This document shows, in pieces, positions 47,601 through 55,653 of a stretch of DNA of 64,000 nucleotides. The notes under the pieces were generated by a model that ran no database searches, was not told where the DNA came from, and saw only the letters and a list, made by a program, of their open reading frames with translations. The DNA is taken from positions 4,043,934 to 4,107,933 of the forward strand of contig OY725494.1 of the NCBI GenBank assembly GCA_963281255.1, written 5' to 3'. The position numbers were made by a program, and so were the translations under genes. The DNA comes from Aphrocallistes beatrix (lineage: Eukaryota > Porifera > Hexactinellida > Sceptrulophora > Aphrocallistidae). Every line of letters starts with the position of its first letter. Position 1 is the stretch's first letter.

Positions 47601-50600
47601 AAACGGTTTAAAAGGGATGTATAGGATTGTACTACTCCCTTCCTCTCTGAAGCATCAAATACACTGTCAGAATATCGAGACGGAATTGAGTACCAAAAAA
47701 GGTGCTATGAACACCAGTTCGATAAATACCTCTCTAGACAATCTAATTTCACATATATTCTAAATATATTACAAAAAGCTTGCAACCTCAAAATTCGGCA
47801 CTTTTCACACTGGTATGCAAACAAGTGTTTTCACTCCAGAAAATGAAACGGAAAATTCAAAATATTTGCAATTCAATTATCGATGAAATTTGCATTTCAG
47901 GAATAAACACAACTAACCTGGTACTCTTTCAGATACTGCCGCTCCGTTTTGAGAATGCTCTGCATCAGTTCCACTAAGTTGAATGGATTGGAATCGAAGT
48001 TTGCCTAACGTAACACACCAGCAAATTGATAAAAAGATCAAATAGTTCGAATACACCACTCTCTAATGAACTAGCACAGCATTCAACTAGCTATATACTA
48101 TTAGTATCATAGATCACGAAAGTACGGTTTATTCTTAGTAAGCCTATATATACGCATATGTACTATATATAGAAGGAGCCGCTTAGTATTAATATTAGCA
48201 AAAAATTCATTGTATCACGCTGGGCTTTTATACGAATGATTTGGTGCATACAAAGACACAAATCGCGGCACTTTACAGGTCTCTGACAATTACAACGCCA
48301 CAGAACACCAAACCATAATAAAAGTTGAACGAGTACCATCTCAACTGATAACGTTCAGACGTAATAAGGTATAAAATGTCATAATATGTCTTACCTGCAC
48401 TTTGTCTAAGATGTCTCCCCACTTCATTTTCTCTGTAAAGTCCATCGGGAGCTGCATACATAGGAAAGAAGCCTCAACCATGAAACCAACTAATATTAGT
48501 GGTTAATAGTGAATGGTGATTAGCACCATTCACTACTAGCTGTCCTATGGAGCCCTGAAATTGTATATCTCATTGAGTGAGCAATTTATGAGAACTTCGC
48601 CTTTGTACTGTCTTCGCATTCTTTCGTACTATTTGAATGCTAGGACAAGATTTTTATTCAAACTGGAAAAGGAATTGTCACATACAAGCTAAGTATTAGT
48701 AATTGTTTGAATTACAATACTTGAGACATGCTAAGAACAATTCTGCATATTATCAGACGGAACACAAAACCGAGCATTTGAAGTCTTTGAATATACTTAT
48801 TACATACTTATATTTCTTTTCATATATTAGAGTGCAAAACTAATGATTCTACACTACTAACGTTATCCTATTAGCTTCACCGGTCTGATAATTCCCAATT
48901 GAAATGCGGTTTCCAATTATTGCATGACATAACAGTGAATGAGAATGAAAAGGCAGAATGAGGTAGCACAATAGGCGATTGATGGTGGGTTAGTAACATC
49001 TGTCCAACTATTTCGTACTAAATCGAAGCCAACTCCGCAGAAATAGCACTTCACACGAGTCAATCACAATAATCAAATCCATTATTGAAGTTGGTTGTGT
49101 GATATTGTACGGATGCGGTATTATGCGGTACGTGAATAAGATAAACGTATTCTATTCGTTAGAGTTCGATCAGACAAGAGGAAGTTAAGGAGAATGAATG
49201 GGGTATCAAATCCGCGGAAATTAGTATTGAACATTCAAACCAATCAAAGGCTGAGTAGATTAACATTTTCAAATCTCATTTCATGATTGATAGCATTTAT
49301 AATACTGAGTAACAGCTGCTAATGCTATGTGGAGAAAAACGGAAAAACTTTAGGATTACCATCATTTTGGCAACTGAATTGTGTTCTTTTGGCAAAAAAA
49401 CCTTCAAGTATCAATATTTTGGCACTCAAGATAGGTGTCACAATACAAATTATTCGCCAAAAACACCAATCTAATTGCCAGAATAATATTACATCCAAAA
49501 ATTTTAGTAGATTTCTTAATCGAGTACCTCTTGATAAAATAGTTATGTAACATATGGGCACTTGCTATAATATTTTATATATGTACGTTCTCAGCATGAA
49601 TGTGCATAACTAACTTCCTTCATGTTGCTAATCTGAGCGATGAGATCTGAGTAGAGTTGTTGGGACTCTTGGATGTGTGCGGGAATGGATGGATCCAGCT
49701 CGTGCCTGTGAATGGAACGCAGCAGATACGCAATAGTCAGGCTTACTATAAGGAATGTGTAATAGCGAATTAACTGAAACAACATTGTTCTTTTTCATGA
49801 TTCACGATTTTTAAAATTTTCTTTAGAATCCTGGGGTTTTAGTTTCGAATAAAAGAATCTCTAAAGTAATTATTTTAGGAATTTTTGTCTTTTCAATAGA
49901 TTAATTATAAAAGTCTCTATTCTTAGAGACATTATATGGAAAATGAGAAATATGTCTTGAGTTTTTTCACTTATAGAAGTTCCACTACAGTTCTAAAAGT
50001 GATTATTAGATCGGACGGATCAGGCTTTCATCCAGGCGTACTGGGCGCGCCTAGAGGTGCGTATTTGATTCCATGGATCATAATTAGGCGTATGATTTAG
50101 GCGCGCAGCATAAAACATATATAAAAATGCTATATAAAAGTGAGTCTAGGCGCGTAGAAAAATGGTGGCGCCATTTAGGCGTATGACTTCGGAAAGCTGG
50201 ATGAAACCCTGGGACGGATAATATTTTTCTACAAGATAAGACCGGTCCGCTCCTTAGAGATTCCGGTTCCATTCATGAGCGGGGTACCTATCCTCACTCA
50301 CCATCTCTGACTCTCAATCCATTCAGCTAGCTGGTCCCGTATCTCCAGAGGGAAGTGCTTCCCGTACAGCGCCCTAATGTTCCCCAGGATCCTCTGGTCG
50401 CCGATGTTCTTGATACTCTGCCAGAGAGATCCAGGAGGACTGCCAATGTACCTGCAGCATTGAGTCAATGAAATAATGCATTGCACTAACTCACGATATT
50501 CAGACAATACACAAGGTTTACTAAAACCTGAACACAATAGAACCTCATTAATATGAAAATCCTGTAATACGAACAGATATTTTATCCCCCACCTAGGAAG

Positions 50601-50847
50601 ATAATGTAAATTACTCCGGCTAAAACGAATTCGGGATAATACGATCAGATTTCGACCGTTCCCTGGTATTCATATTAACGAGGTTCTACTGTAACAGTAA
50701 ATTTAGTGCTAATGAACCGTCTTCTTTCACTAGCCTATCAAATCCTATATTTGAGTAAAATAATTGTTTTGCGAATAGAATATATCTCACAACCAAATGT
50801 ATTGACAAATGAAATCCTATCAACATACTATACTAAACTTACGCCAT
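32621..50847 (-). CDS. STAT5: STAT5-type signal transducer and activator of transcription
   Basis: 28 coding exons in phase, 859 aa: 50843-50847, 50302-50451, 49615-49705, 48395-48451, 47918-48004, 46216-46380, 45940-46021, 45336-45379, 45181-45261, 44237-44449, 43711-43808, 43571-43639, 43366-43431, 42904-42948, 42677-42719, 42474-42527, 42126-42167, 41978-42058, 41822-41914, 38987-39134, 38871-38914, 35071-35183, 34846-35009, 34145-34214, 33969-34063, 33775-33874, 32931-32964, 32621-32866. N-domain with LAEWIESQRW; coiled coil with DELVGWKR; DNA-binding domain with FVVEKQPPQVLKT and GGKLNIHMNPPEV, the STAT5/6 form; SH2 GTFLLRFSE with Arg650; phosphotyrosine candidate Tyr744 in LDYVTTSM, aligned to STAT5 DGYVKPQ. 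Exon 46216-46380 adds a Ser/Pro-rich linker. The intron after 35071 uses a GC donor (AGAG|GCAAGT). Known role: JAK-activated cytoplasm-to-nucleus transcription factor. Orthology to STAT5 versus an ancestral STAT5/6 is undecided. Confidence 0.93.
33052..33666 (+). CDS. DUSP19: Dual-specificity phosphatase, DUSP19-like, inside a STAT intron
   Basis: Intronless, 204 aa, antisense to STAT within the 32965-33774 intron. The PTP loop is HCNAGRSRS with Cys147. The blocks VIDLTPDLVVGVLWPDKLLVSSQDVPRDLELLKQHKITHVINL and FVKKTRPQASPNEGFRAQL follow human DUSP19/SKRP1 ([36 protein letters not shown]). The general-acid Asp is probably in YDTPEF. The family dephosphorylates or scaffolds MAPK-pathway kinases, notably JNK. 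It shares no exon with STAT and has its own ATG after TTAGAATTAGTT. Confidence 0.92.
   Translation: MASFLGDIKKFNSAKLNSVETVVKTRSGEVFVEKREDGELKIEKKSVEDAGFVIDLTPDLVVGVLWPDKLLVSSQDVPRDLELLKQHKITHVINLCSNVGFHTDVISFLSVMMYDTPEFKIKDYFTKCFAFMDSALSEEGSRVLVHCNAGRSRSVTVGLAYLMLKRGIKWRDGLEFVKKTRPQASPNEGFRAQLDEYQKELKLE
34370..34690. repeat. TTTCGTA-rich inverted and direct repeats in a STAT intron
   Basis: ACACAATTTCGTATTTATAA is repeated directly (about 34410-34480). GTCATTTCGTAC near 34360 is mirrored by GTACGAAGTGAC at 34660-34673. It is probably a degenerate inverted-repeat element. Confidence 0.5.
35184..38870. other. 3.7-kb STAT intron hosting the ABHD16-like gene
   Basis: The lipase gene occupies 36295-37758. 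The two flanks (35184-36220 and 37840-38870) are AT-rich without recognised ORFs or clear transposons. Confidence 0.7.
36295..37758 (-). CDS. ABHD16A: ABHD16-type phospholipase, nested in a STAT intron
   Basis: Intronless, 487 aa (human ABHD16A is 558). N-terminal VRGPHLYY matches VLGPRLYK. Two hydrophobic stretches (about 43-80) anchor it. GLGRFNNPVYRDF matches GIGRWTNPQYRQF. The hydrolase core has GWNHCGYGYSSG, nucleophile elbow GNSIG with Ser290, and the probable acid Asp in the VRKYDD segment near residue 365. The C-terminal HSAPL His is a candidate for the triad. Known activity of the family: phosphatidylserine lipase (lyso-PS production) in the ER. It lies on the same strand as STAT in the 35184-38870 intron and has its own AATAAA about 60 nt after the stop, so it is an independent unit. 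Confidence 0.9.
   Translation of the reverse strand: MLKWYIPCVRGPHLYYSYSNGKMTPYVPNATERRSDRCISLIWRIWIVFLISVPIVSILAPWIFLFLVPLKLLYFTSYLLRGLGRFNNPVYRDFLIDLKQDTRQCLQLGHYNSTKLYDFDISVLPPLFHQKQSKLVSSVSNPPFRPFDTGLALILSYFVYPGSVRFSYFRSFYAVTEGRYKITSKFNGARVRLQCNSGQVIDAMYAKPNQPLSNILIIACKGNYSCYEMGSIFSWLNKGYPAIGWNHCGYGYSSGSPTGRQEKEAIFTVVSYAVEVLGYPLERIMLHGNSIGAFTACYAAAAFPKIHSLLLESTFDDAIKMVSYLIPWCFPHRLVQRVLRYCYDLNNTEYLCQYEGPVSIVRKYDDILMRGVIEEVGSNRANFLLLEVIRHRYGDVFKSEDDLEGVKEWLCVEEAERYMIEGEMDRNKCIELLESPDVAKLEGLSDLCKQELAVFVATQLMKHQSGKHSAPLGLRYTNPPKRVPWND
39282..39650 (-). CDS. Small membrane protein with paired PPxY/YxxL-I tail motifs (1)
   Basis: 122 aa from the first ATG (39650); an upstream in-frame TTG is not needed, because this ATG begins a clean signal peptide (MNILSLLFLFTITFVAAQ). 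The ectodomain is about 20 residues, followed by one transmembrane helix with a cysteine cluster (CLFCCFFCCVLKK), probably palmitoylated. The tail has PPTYSQL and PPEYSNI, separated by 11 residues between YSQL and YSNI. This fits both two PPxY WW-domain ligands (Nedd4-type ligases) and the ITAM spacing YxxL-x(6-12)-YxxI. No named family is recognised. It is intronless, nested in a STAT intron, and 220 nt downstream of a similarly built gene. Function is inferred from motifs only. Confidence 0.65.
   Translation of the reverse strand: MNILSLLFLFTITFVAAQNRNNRNDAADSKFSTSIFSSVTSIVILPVVSTICLFCCFFCCVLKKVNDHIPAPPARETSVAEASPPTYSQLDLKLKEGDPPEYSNIMEQKQLAPDASEASTTI
39870..40331 (-). CDS. Small membrane protein with paired PPxY/Yxx-phi tail motifs (2)
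   Basis: 153 aa. N-terminal hydrophobic signal (about 8-24), an ectodomain of about 25 residues rich in Ser, a transmembrane helix (about 52-76) with Cys at its inner face, and a tail with PPPYSSV and PPQYTSL. The two tyrosines are 17 residues apart; the spacing and the V at the first +3 position make it a near-miss to the ITAM consensus but preserve the two PPxY sites. The architecture equals that of the 39282-39650 protein, although overall sequence similarity is low, so old tandem duplication or convergence are both possible. TATAAAAG lies about 32-39 bp upstream of the ATG. Confidence 0.65.
   Translation of the reverse strand: MIHLHTIIKLCNGFIITLLYGMVFRSHCDSINSGSERDFRSQSSSLSDEGLTAVLSAIIPMLFVVVTVVCICGITVYVVKCHRLYANTREDTAPCNNTPCNSRMSSCSVTDAEPPPYSSVETLENPHTEEPPQYTSLALSFSQNQVDTNPKSP
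40363..40370 (-). promoter_or_regulatory. TATA box of the 39870-40331 gene
   Basis: TATAAAAG on the minus strand, 32-39 bp before the ATG. Confidence 0.5.
41044..41523 (-). CDS. Unknown intronless protein, acidic then basic, nested in STAT
   Basis: 159 aa, not recognised. The middle is acidic and serine-rich (YDSDSDSIFLSDEDPAGD, CK2-like sites). It is followed by SKRKRLSRSRSFFDRLFPSF and NRKRRLERKSFSR, two basic clusters that could act as nuclear localisation signals. No signal peptide or membrane segment. TATAAATA lies 56-63 bp upstream (41579-41586). A short, intronless, TATA-driven gene resembles immediate-early genes in style, but no family link is claimed. An antisense frame is also open, which lowers certainty. 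Confidence 0.5.
   Translation of the reverse strand: MSTVLILQNDMSESFEVDTTLDMCLLISNLMNPERTPYTPSQVNPQCSDTADPRQHNQSVSSFDSSVRSLQFSVYDSDSDSIFLSDEDPAGDTCISIPDELPLSKRKRLSRSRSFFDRLFPSFFSNRKRRLERKSFSRLVKGISCPLENPTFVNEYLYD
41579..41586 (-). promoter_or_regulatory. TATA box of the 41044-41523 gene
   Basis: TATAAATA on the minus strand, 56-63 bp before the ATG. Confidence 0.45.
46381..47917. other. 1.5-kb STAT intron
   Basis: AT-rich; no nested gene or transposon recognised. Short frames such as 46942-47196 lack coding character. The other STAT introns over 300 bp not listed separately (44450-45180, 45380-45939, 48005-48394, 48452-49614) are likewise plain AT-rich sequence. Confidence 0.6.
50021..50211. 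mobile_element. hAT-type MITE in a STAT intron, 191 bp
   Basis: Ends CAGGCTTTCATCCAG and CTGGATGAAACCCTG are inverted (one mismatch in 15). An exact 8-bp duplication GGACGGAT flanks it at 50013-50020 and 50212-50219, as expected for hAT elements. The interior carries TTTAGGCGTATGA/TAGGCGCG repeats, also present near 43960, 52855 and 53041. Confidence 0.85.
50535..50691. mobile_element. pogo-like MITE between STAT exons 1 and 2, 157 bp
   Basis: CAATAGAACCTCATTAATAT at the left is inverted as ATATTAACGAGGTTCTACTG at the right; TA follows the right end. The terminal style resembles the 7826 and 8674 elements. Confidence 0.7.
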
Positions 50848-51071
50848 GTGTATCTGTATTCAGCTAAGTTCTGTTTAAAATATGTATCTAATCTTTGTTC
50901 ATTAAAACAATTCTATATTAGGAATAATAAACCCAAAGCCTGAGACAAACATTTATATCAGTCTGCATGATATACTTCACATTTTGAAAATAGTTTGAAA
51001 ACCTTGGATGCTGAATAAAACTGAAAAAGTGAGAAATCAACTAATAGAGTCATTCGGTGGAACATGGATAT

Positions 51072-52088
51072 TCATGAAGTTCTCTTAGAAGGAGGAACGA
51101 ATGGGATGCCTATGACCTCGAATACATCCTCCTCACTCGATACCGGAATGGACTCTCCCGGCACTCCGGTGATACCCAGTCTCCGGATGCAGTATTCGTT
51201 CAGAGTGAAGTCCTCCTTCAAGCACTTCTGCCTCATGGTCTGATTGAAGGTGTCGCTTCCTGTGAAGTACAGGAGTCCGCAGGGGTACTGGTCCCTGGGT
51301 ATCAGGCGGATGTCGACGCGTCTGTGCAGGGGGGAGGGGATGCTCTCCGAGGGGGGCAGACAGCACACACCCATGTACTTGGTGTCTCCTTGCGATATCG
51401 TGTCGGTTAGGATACCGGTTTCTAGTCTCTCCACGACTCGCTTGAGGAGGGACCGAGACTCCTCTTTCAGGTTTGGAGTGTCGGATTTGTGGTCAGGGTG
51501 TGTGAGGAGGATATCCACATCTCCACAGGTGGCCGCCCCTCTACGGAAGGACCCGCAAGCTTTAAAGTCTAGTTTAGGATCTTCCTCCTTGATACCCTCC
51601 CCTAACACCTCTAGGATCGACTCCACTTCGCTCCTGGGAATGCGCTTGTCGAACTCTGAGAAGTAGCGCACCCCTATCTGCTGGTGATGGTTCAGCTTGT
51701 GGCTGTTAGCTCGCAGGTCTTCTAGCGTCGTGATCCCCTCCTGCGCTAGCTTCTGGGCGGCGACAGGGCCGATCCCTGTCACCCGGGTGAGGAAACTCAT
51801 CGCTACGTGTGTGTCGTCCGCGCGGATTTTCTCGAGTTTGTCTAGCTTTCCGCTCGTAATGAATTCATCTATTTTTTCTGCGGTTTTGTCGCCGATCCCT
51901 TCCAGCTTCTTAGCCTCTCTTCCGCTCTGCAGCTTGGTTGGGTAGCTGGCGATCGCTTGGGAGGCTTTCTTGTAAATTTTGAACTTGGGTAGCGACCTGT
52001 TCACATTCTTCTCGTACTCAGCTAGCTCATTGAGCATGTCGCATATCTCCTTGTTAGGACTGTCATCTGCTAGCTTCCTCTTTGCCAT
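51072..52088 (-). CDS. POLB: DNA polymerase beta
   Basis: Intronless, 338 aa from the ATG at 52088 (two GTG codons upstream are not used; MAKRK matches human MSKRK). The 8-kDa lyase domain has the Schiff-base lysine in AEKIDEF at residue 72, exactly the human number. HhH motifs GIGDKTAEK and VTGIGPVAAQK. The polymerase domain has CGSFRRGA, the metal-binding GDVDILLTHP, the third Asp in HRRVDIRLIP, and YFTGSD at the nucleotide pocket. Known role: gap filling and dRP removal in base-excision repair. GC-rich codons. Its stop is 224 bp upstream of the STAT start on the same strand. Confidence 0.97.
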   Translation of the reverse strand: MAKRKLADDSPNKEICDMLNELAEYEKNVNRSLPKFKIYKKASQAIASYPTKLQSGREAKKLEGIGDKTAEKIDEFITSGKLDKLEKIRADDTHVAMSFLTRVTGIGPVAAQKLAQEGITTLEDLRANSHKLNHHQQIGVRYFSEFDKRIPRSEVESILEVLGEGIKEEDPKLDFKACGSFRRGAATCGDVDILLTHPDHKSDTPNLKEESRSLLKRVVERLETGILTDTISQGDTKYMGVCCLPPSESIPSPLHRRVDIRLIPRDQYPCGLLYFTGSDTFNQTMRQKCLKEDFTLNEYCIRRLGITGVPGESIPVSSEEDVFEVIGIPFVPPSKRTS

Positions 52089-52189
52089 CACCACTAAGCA
52101 CTGCTGTCCACTCCTACCTACCTACAGAGTCAGTCAGAAGTATTGGAACTGTCACGAAAAAAATGGTCCGGTTAAATTTTGTGTCATAT

Positions 52190-52315
52190 TTTTCCTTCGC
52201 CTGGCTACGTCTCAAAAGTATAAATAGAGAAAACCCCACTTTCATTTTCACTTTCAGTTCACTTTCAATGTACTTTCATTTTCACTTTCAACATTCCTAG
52301 CCAACCGCGGGTTAA
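52190..52315 (-). repeat. TTAACCC/GAAAGT dispersed element, copy B
   Basis: Inverted relative to copy A and very similar to it (CTGGCTACGTCTCAAAAGTA..., TATAAATAGAGAAAACCCC, two CTTTCATTTTCACTTTC blocks, CCGCGGGTTAA end). The left TTAACCC end is lost. It lies just upstream of polymerase beta. Confidence 0.85.
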
Positions 52316-52647
52316 TTACGTACACTAAAGTAGTCCTCTCCTCATAGGATGTGATGACATTACAACAAGTATGTAGAAGTTTTACTATTGCGTCCCGCCA
52401 TTTCCCGCAAACTACAACGCTGCGCCCCGATTTTATCATGGCTCAAGTTGGCATTATTCATGTTAAAAAATGTCTGTCGGTAGACCGATAGTGCAGCTGA
52501 CTTGGCACGTGAGATATGAATATTGTAATACATCGGGACTACGAAATTTTTGATAACTAAAATTTCGCAGCGTACGGAGATACATACATACATATGGACG
52601 GTACACCGTCCTTGCCATAGGGGCATCTTTCTGCAGAAAACTCCCTG

Positions 52648-52812
52648 GACCAATTTTGGCGACCAAAACTGGTCCGGGGGGGACCAAATTTAGCCAGGGG
52701 GGACCAATTTTGTCTGCAAAAACTGGACCCCGGACCAATTTTGGCGACCAAATCTGGTCCCCCGGACCAATTTTGGCGACCAAAACTAGTCCCCCGGACC
52801 AATTTTGGCCTG
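52648..52812 (+). repeat. Tandem, self-complementary GGACCAATTTTGG repeat
   Basis: Six or so units of about 30 bp of the type GGACCAATTTTGGCGACCAA-ACTGGTCC, each close to palindromic. A lone copy (GGACCAATTTTGGCG) sits at 57273, beside the ARMC8 fragment. Confidence 0.8.
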
Positions 52813-53150
52813 ACAGAACTCAAGGTTACAGCTAAGGAGCGAGAGATACCCATTTAGGCGTAGGATTCTAGTTTGATCGTATTTTGTGTGTAATATTCTA
52901 ACTCCGTTACCATAACATGGTTGAGTGAGTATCCAGAATCGCTCAGCTATATGGCGCCACCTTGGTAAGAAAAATAGGCATATGCCCACCTAGGGATCAG
53001 AATATAGTTACGCATATGTATCATAATGATACTTATCGATTTAGGCGTATGGAAATCTATGAGATTAATATTAATGTAGTAGCACCTCATCGGGTTTGGG
53101 GGGGAGACAACCTAGTTCGAAGTAACACGTCCGAGACCATATACAGAGCT

Positions 53151-53466
53151 ATTTAAAAGTAAGTAGCGCATGCGCTGCATTTGAACTTAGGCATTTTTAC
53201 TAAATGAAGGTGAAATAAATTAATGTGAAGGCGGAACAATCCTAGATATAAAGTTGAATTAAAGAGACTTATATTTCCTAGTTGATTTTGACAAGACGGG
53301 TGAAAAGGCTGGTTAAATAATAGTCTGCAAATTAAAAGCCTATTCTGTTATTAAATTGCATTCATTCATCACATTTATGCCAAACAACAATTTTGCATAC
53401 CTTCCCACTAGCAATGCGCTGCATGCGCTACTCAAATGCAGCGCATGCGCTACTTACTTTTTAAAT
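53151..53466. mobile_element. Inverted-repeat element with AGCGCATGCGCT ends, 316 bp
   Basis: AAAGTAAGTAGCGCATGCGC at the left is repeated, inverted and almost perfect over about 31 bp, at the right. Each arm contains the palindrome AGCGCATGCGCT. No ORF inside. Confidence 0.8.
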
Positions 53467-54012
53467 ATATGGATATACAATATGTATAGGGGAACGTTAC
53501 GTAACGCTTCCAAGGGGGTACGGGGTAGCAATGCCAAAGTGTGACAGCCCTATCATTGTTGTACTACAAGATGGTAAAAAACAATGGCATAGGTAGGGGG
53601 TTTCTAAAATCAGATAATTTTGCGTTACGTAGCGTTTGAACTGCACATATGACTCCAGAGTGTAGATTGCTGACAGTTTACTACGCATGGCCGTAGGAAG
53701 CGGTACGACTGGTAAGGTCATGGCATTATTACCACTGCTTGTATAAACTGTCTTAGTGCTATGGGAGATAAGGTGGATGAGTGATCTCTAATCGAAACAG
53801 ATAACATGGAATAATATTTCATCCTTTACCTAATTTAGTACCAGTTTTGCAGAATTTTTGAAATTATCTTTAAAATTTAAACATACCTAAATACTGATAT
53901 TTTTGAAATAAATTATTAAGTTTAAGTTCTCTTTTAAATTTAAAATTTATTTTATTCTGAGTAAAAGCCTTAGTAATAAGTTTATAATAGCTAAGCTATC
54001 AAGTCACAGTAG

Positions 54013-54130
54013 TTAAAACCCGTGCATGCCTATGTCAAAGTGAAAGTAAATTGAAAATGAACTGAAAGTGAAAATGAAATTGGGGTCATTTCTATTTATA
54101 CCTTTGACCCCACAGGCATTGCCGGGTTAA
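54013..54130 (+). repeat. TTAACCC/GAAAGT dispersed element, copy C
   Basis: Arms AACCCGTGCATGCCTATG and CACAGGCATTGCCGGGTT are inverted. The core is GAAAGT/GAAAATG blocks and CTATTTATACCTTTGACC. It ends 300 bp upstream of the ATG of NHL gene 1. Confidence 0.85.
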
Positions 54131-54135
54131 CATTT

Positions 54136-54324
54136 GGGCATGCCTAATTTACTGGACGGGACGAGTCAAGATGCCTAATTTACGGGACGGGACAGAAAAG
54201 GTGCCTAATTTACTGGACGGGACGAGTTAAGATGACTAATTTACGGGACGGGATGCCGTCCCGTCCCGTAAATTAGGCATCTAGATTTTCCGGGACTGTC
54301 CCGTCCCGTAAATTAGGCATGCCC
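54136..54324. mobile_element. Inverted array of TAATTTACGGGACGGGAC units
   Basis: Four direct and two inverted copies of GCCTAATTTAC(T)GGACGGGAC within termini GGGCATGCCTAATTTAC and its inverted copy. It abuts element copy C. Confidence 0.75.
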
Positions 54325-54430
54325 CTAACATTTTGAAGTAAAGGTTAGGTGTGTCCTGTGATAATATATCTCCACTAATATAACATATTTTTGATTTTAA
54401 TTGTTGAAAGAAAGGAACAGATCAATTCAA

Positions 54431-55645
54431 ATGGCTACGCGAGAGGGTGCAGGGATGGGATTGGAGGGAGTGGATCAGTTCGAAGCTATCTCACAAGAAA
54501 TTGAAGAGAGATTCTCTCACTTCCACTCTCTCCTCGAAACACAGAAAGCTGTGCTTCTTGAGAGAGTGAAGAGGATGAGAGAACTCTTCCAGAAACATCG
54601 GGACATGGACGAAGCGATCGGAGAACTGGAAAGAATCAGAAAAGCAACTAATGAAATGTTGAGTGAGAATATGAATGCTGGAAACAAGGATGAAGTTACC
54701 AAATTATGGGATGAAAAGATTTCAGATCTGAAGAAGCGAAAATGTGAACTTGATCGTGTGTCTGAGTTGAAGTTTGTAGAGAATGTAGAAGAGTTTTTAC
54801 ATTGTGTGAAACACATTCATGTGAGGGAAACAGAAGCAGTGTCGTACAGAGAGAGGAGAGAACCTCTTGTCATGAAGGGGAAGAGAGGGATTGGAGATGG
54901 AGAGTTTATGAACCCTGCAGGCTTATCTGTCGATAAAGCGACAAATCAAATATTTGTAAATGAAAATATGAAGGGATTCGTGTCCATCTATTCTGCTGAA
55001 GGAAAATTCATTAGATCTTTTGGTGGAAAACAACTTATTCGCCCTTATGGTATCTGTGTATTTGGAGAATTTGTGTTTGTTGCAGATTTATTCAACCAAT
55101 CTGTATTCAAGTTTGGTAAAACCGGTGAGTTTGTGAAGCAAACTATTTCTGAAGGTAGAGGAGCTGTTAAGTTTAATAATCCCACTGGTTTGTGTGTACT
55201 CAATGAACACGTGTATGTTTGTGATCAAGGGAGTAACTCCATTAAAGTATTGAATAAGAATTTAAAGTTCGTTAAGAGTTTCGGAGAAGAAGTTCTAAAA
55301 TCTCCACGAGATATCAAATACAAATATGACAAGTTATTTGTACTCACAAAGCGTAAAAATATAATTCATGCATTCAACACACAGCACATTTACCTCCGAC
55401 CTATTCCTCTCACTGGACAGAAGAATAAGATTTCTGAGAGCTTTTTCTTCACTATAGATCTTGAAGAGAACTTTATTATCAGTGATTCAGACGGTGATTG
55501 TTTGAAAGTGTTCAATGATTCAGGTGAGTATGTACAGTCACTAGGAGATGGATTCTTACTGTTCCCTAATGGAATTGATACAGACAACTACCAGCATATC
55601 GTAGCTTGTTCAGATTCACCCTACAACTCTCTTCAACTCTACTAA
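54431..55645 (+). CDS. Coiled-coil/NHL-repeat protein, copy 1 (TRIM-NHL-like without RING)
   Basis: 404 aa from the ATG at 54431, intronless (an upstream in-frame TTG at 54401 is not the likely start). Residues about 15-135 are a charged coiled coil (ERFSHFHSLLETQKAVLLER...). Residues about 150-404 are NHL-type beta-propeller repeats with recurring GIGDGEF.NPAGLSVD, FGGKQLIRPYGICV, GRGAVKFNNPTGLCV, SPRDIKY and LFPNGIDTD units. There is no RING or B-box, so E3 ligase activity is unlikely unless it works with a partner. NHL propellers bind RNA or protein. It is flanked by copies C and D of the GAAAGT element in opposite orientation. A paralog lies 3.2 kb downstream. Confidence 0.85.
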   Translation: MATREGAGMGLEGVDQFEAISQEIEERFSHFHSLLETQKAVLLERVKRMRELFQKHRDMDEAIGELERIRKATNEMLSENMNAGNKDEVTKLWDEKISDLKKRKCELDRVSELKFVENVEEFLHCVKHIHVRETEAVSYRERREPLVMKGKRGIGDGEFMNPAGLSVDKATNQIFVNENMKGFVSIYSAEGKFIRSFGGKQLIRPYGICVFGEFVFVADLFNQSVFKFGKTGEFVKQTISEGRGAVKFNNPTGLCVLNEHVYVCDQGSNSIKVLNKNLKFVKSFGEEVLKSPRDIKYKYDKLFVLTKRKNIIHAFNTQHIYLRPIPLTGQKNKISESFFFTIDLEENFIISDSDGDCLKVFNDSGEYVQSLGDGFLLFPNGIDTDNYQHIVACSDSPYNSLQLY

Positions 55646-55653
55646 TTTAAAAA

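Larger units (their letters stand above)
52089..54430. other. 2.3-kb repeat cluster upstream of NHL gene 1
   Basis: No gene. It contains, in order: element copy B (52190-52315), a transposon remnant (52455-52650), GGACCAATTTTGG tandem repeats, an inverted-repeat element (53151-53466), element copy C (54013-54130) and the TAATTTACGGGACGGG array (54136-54324). Confidence 0.7.

Noticed and set aside
49325..49561. Overlapping open frames on both strands in a STAT intron
   Set aside because: Mirror frames of about 75 codons with no features; no match to STAT.
50298..50537. A separate 79-aa protein starting MCSGFSKP
   Set aside because: Its C-terminal part is the STAT N-domain exon; the first 29 residues are intron read-through before the acceptor GCTGCAG.
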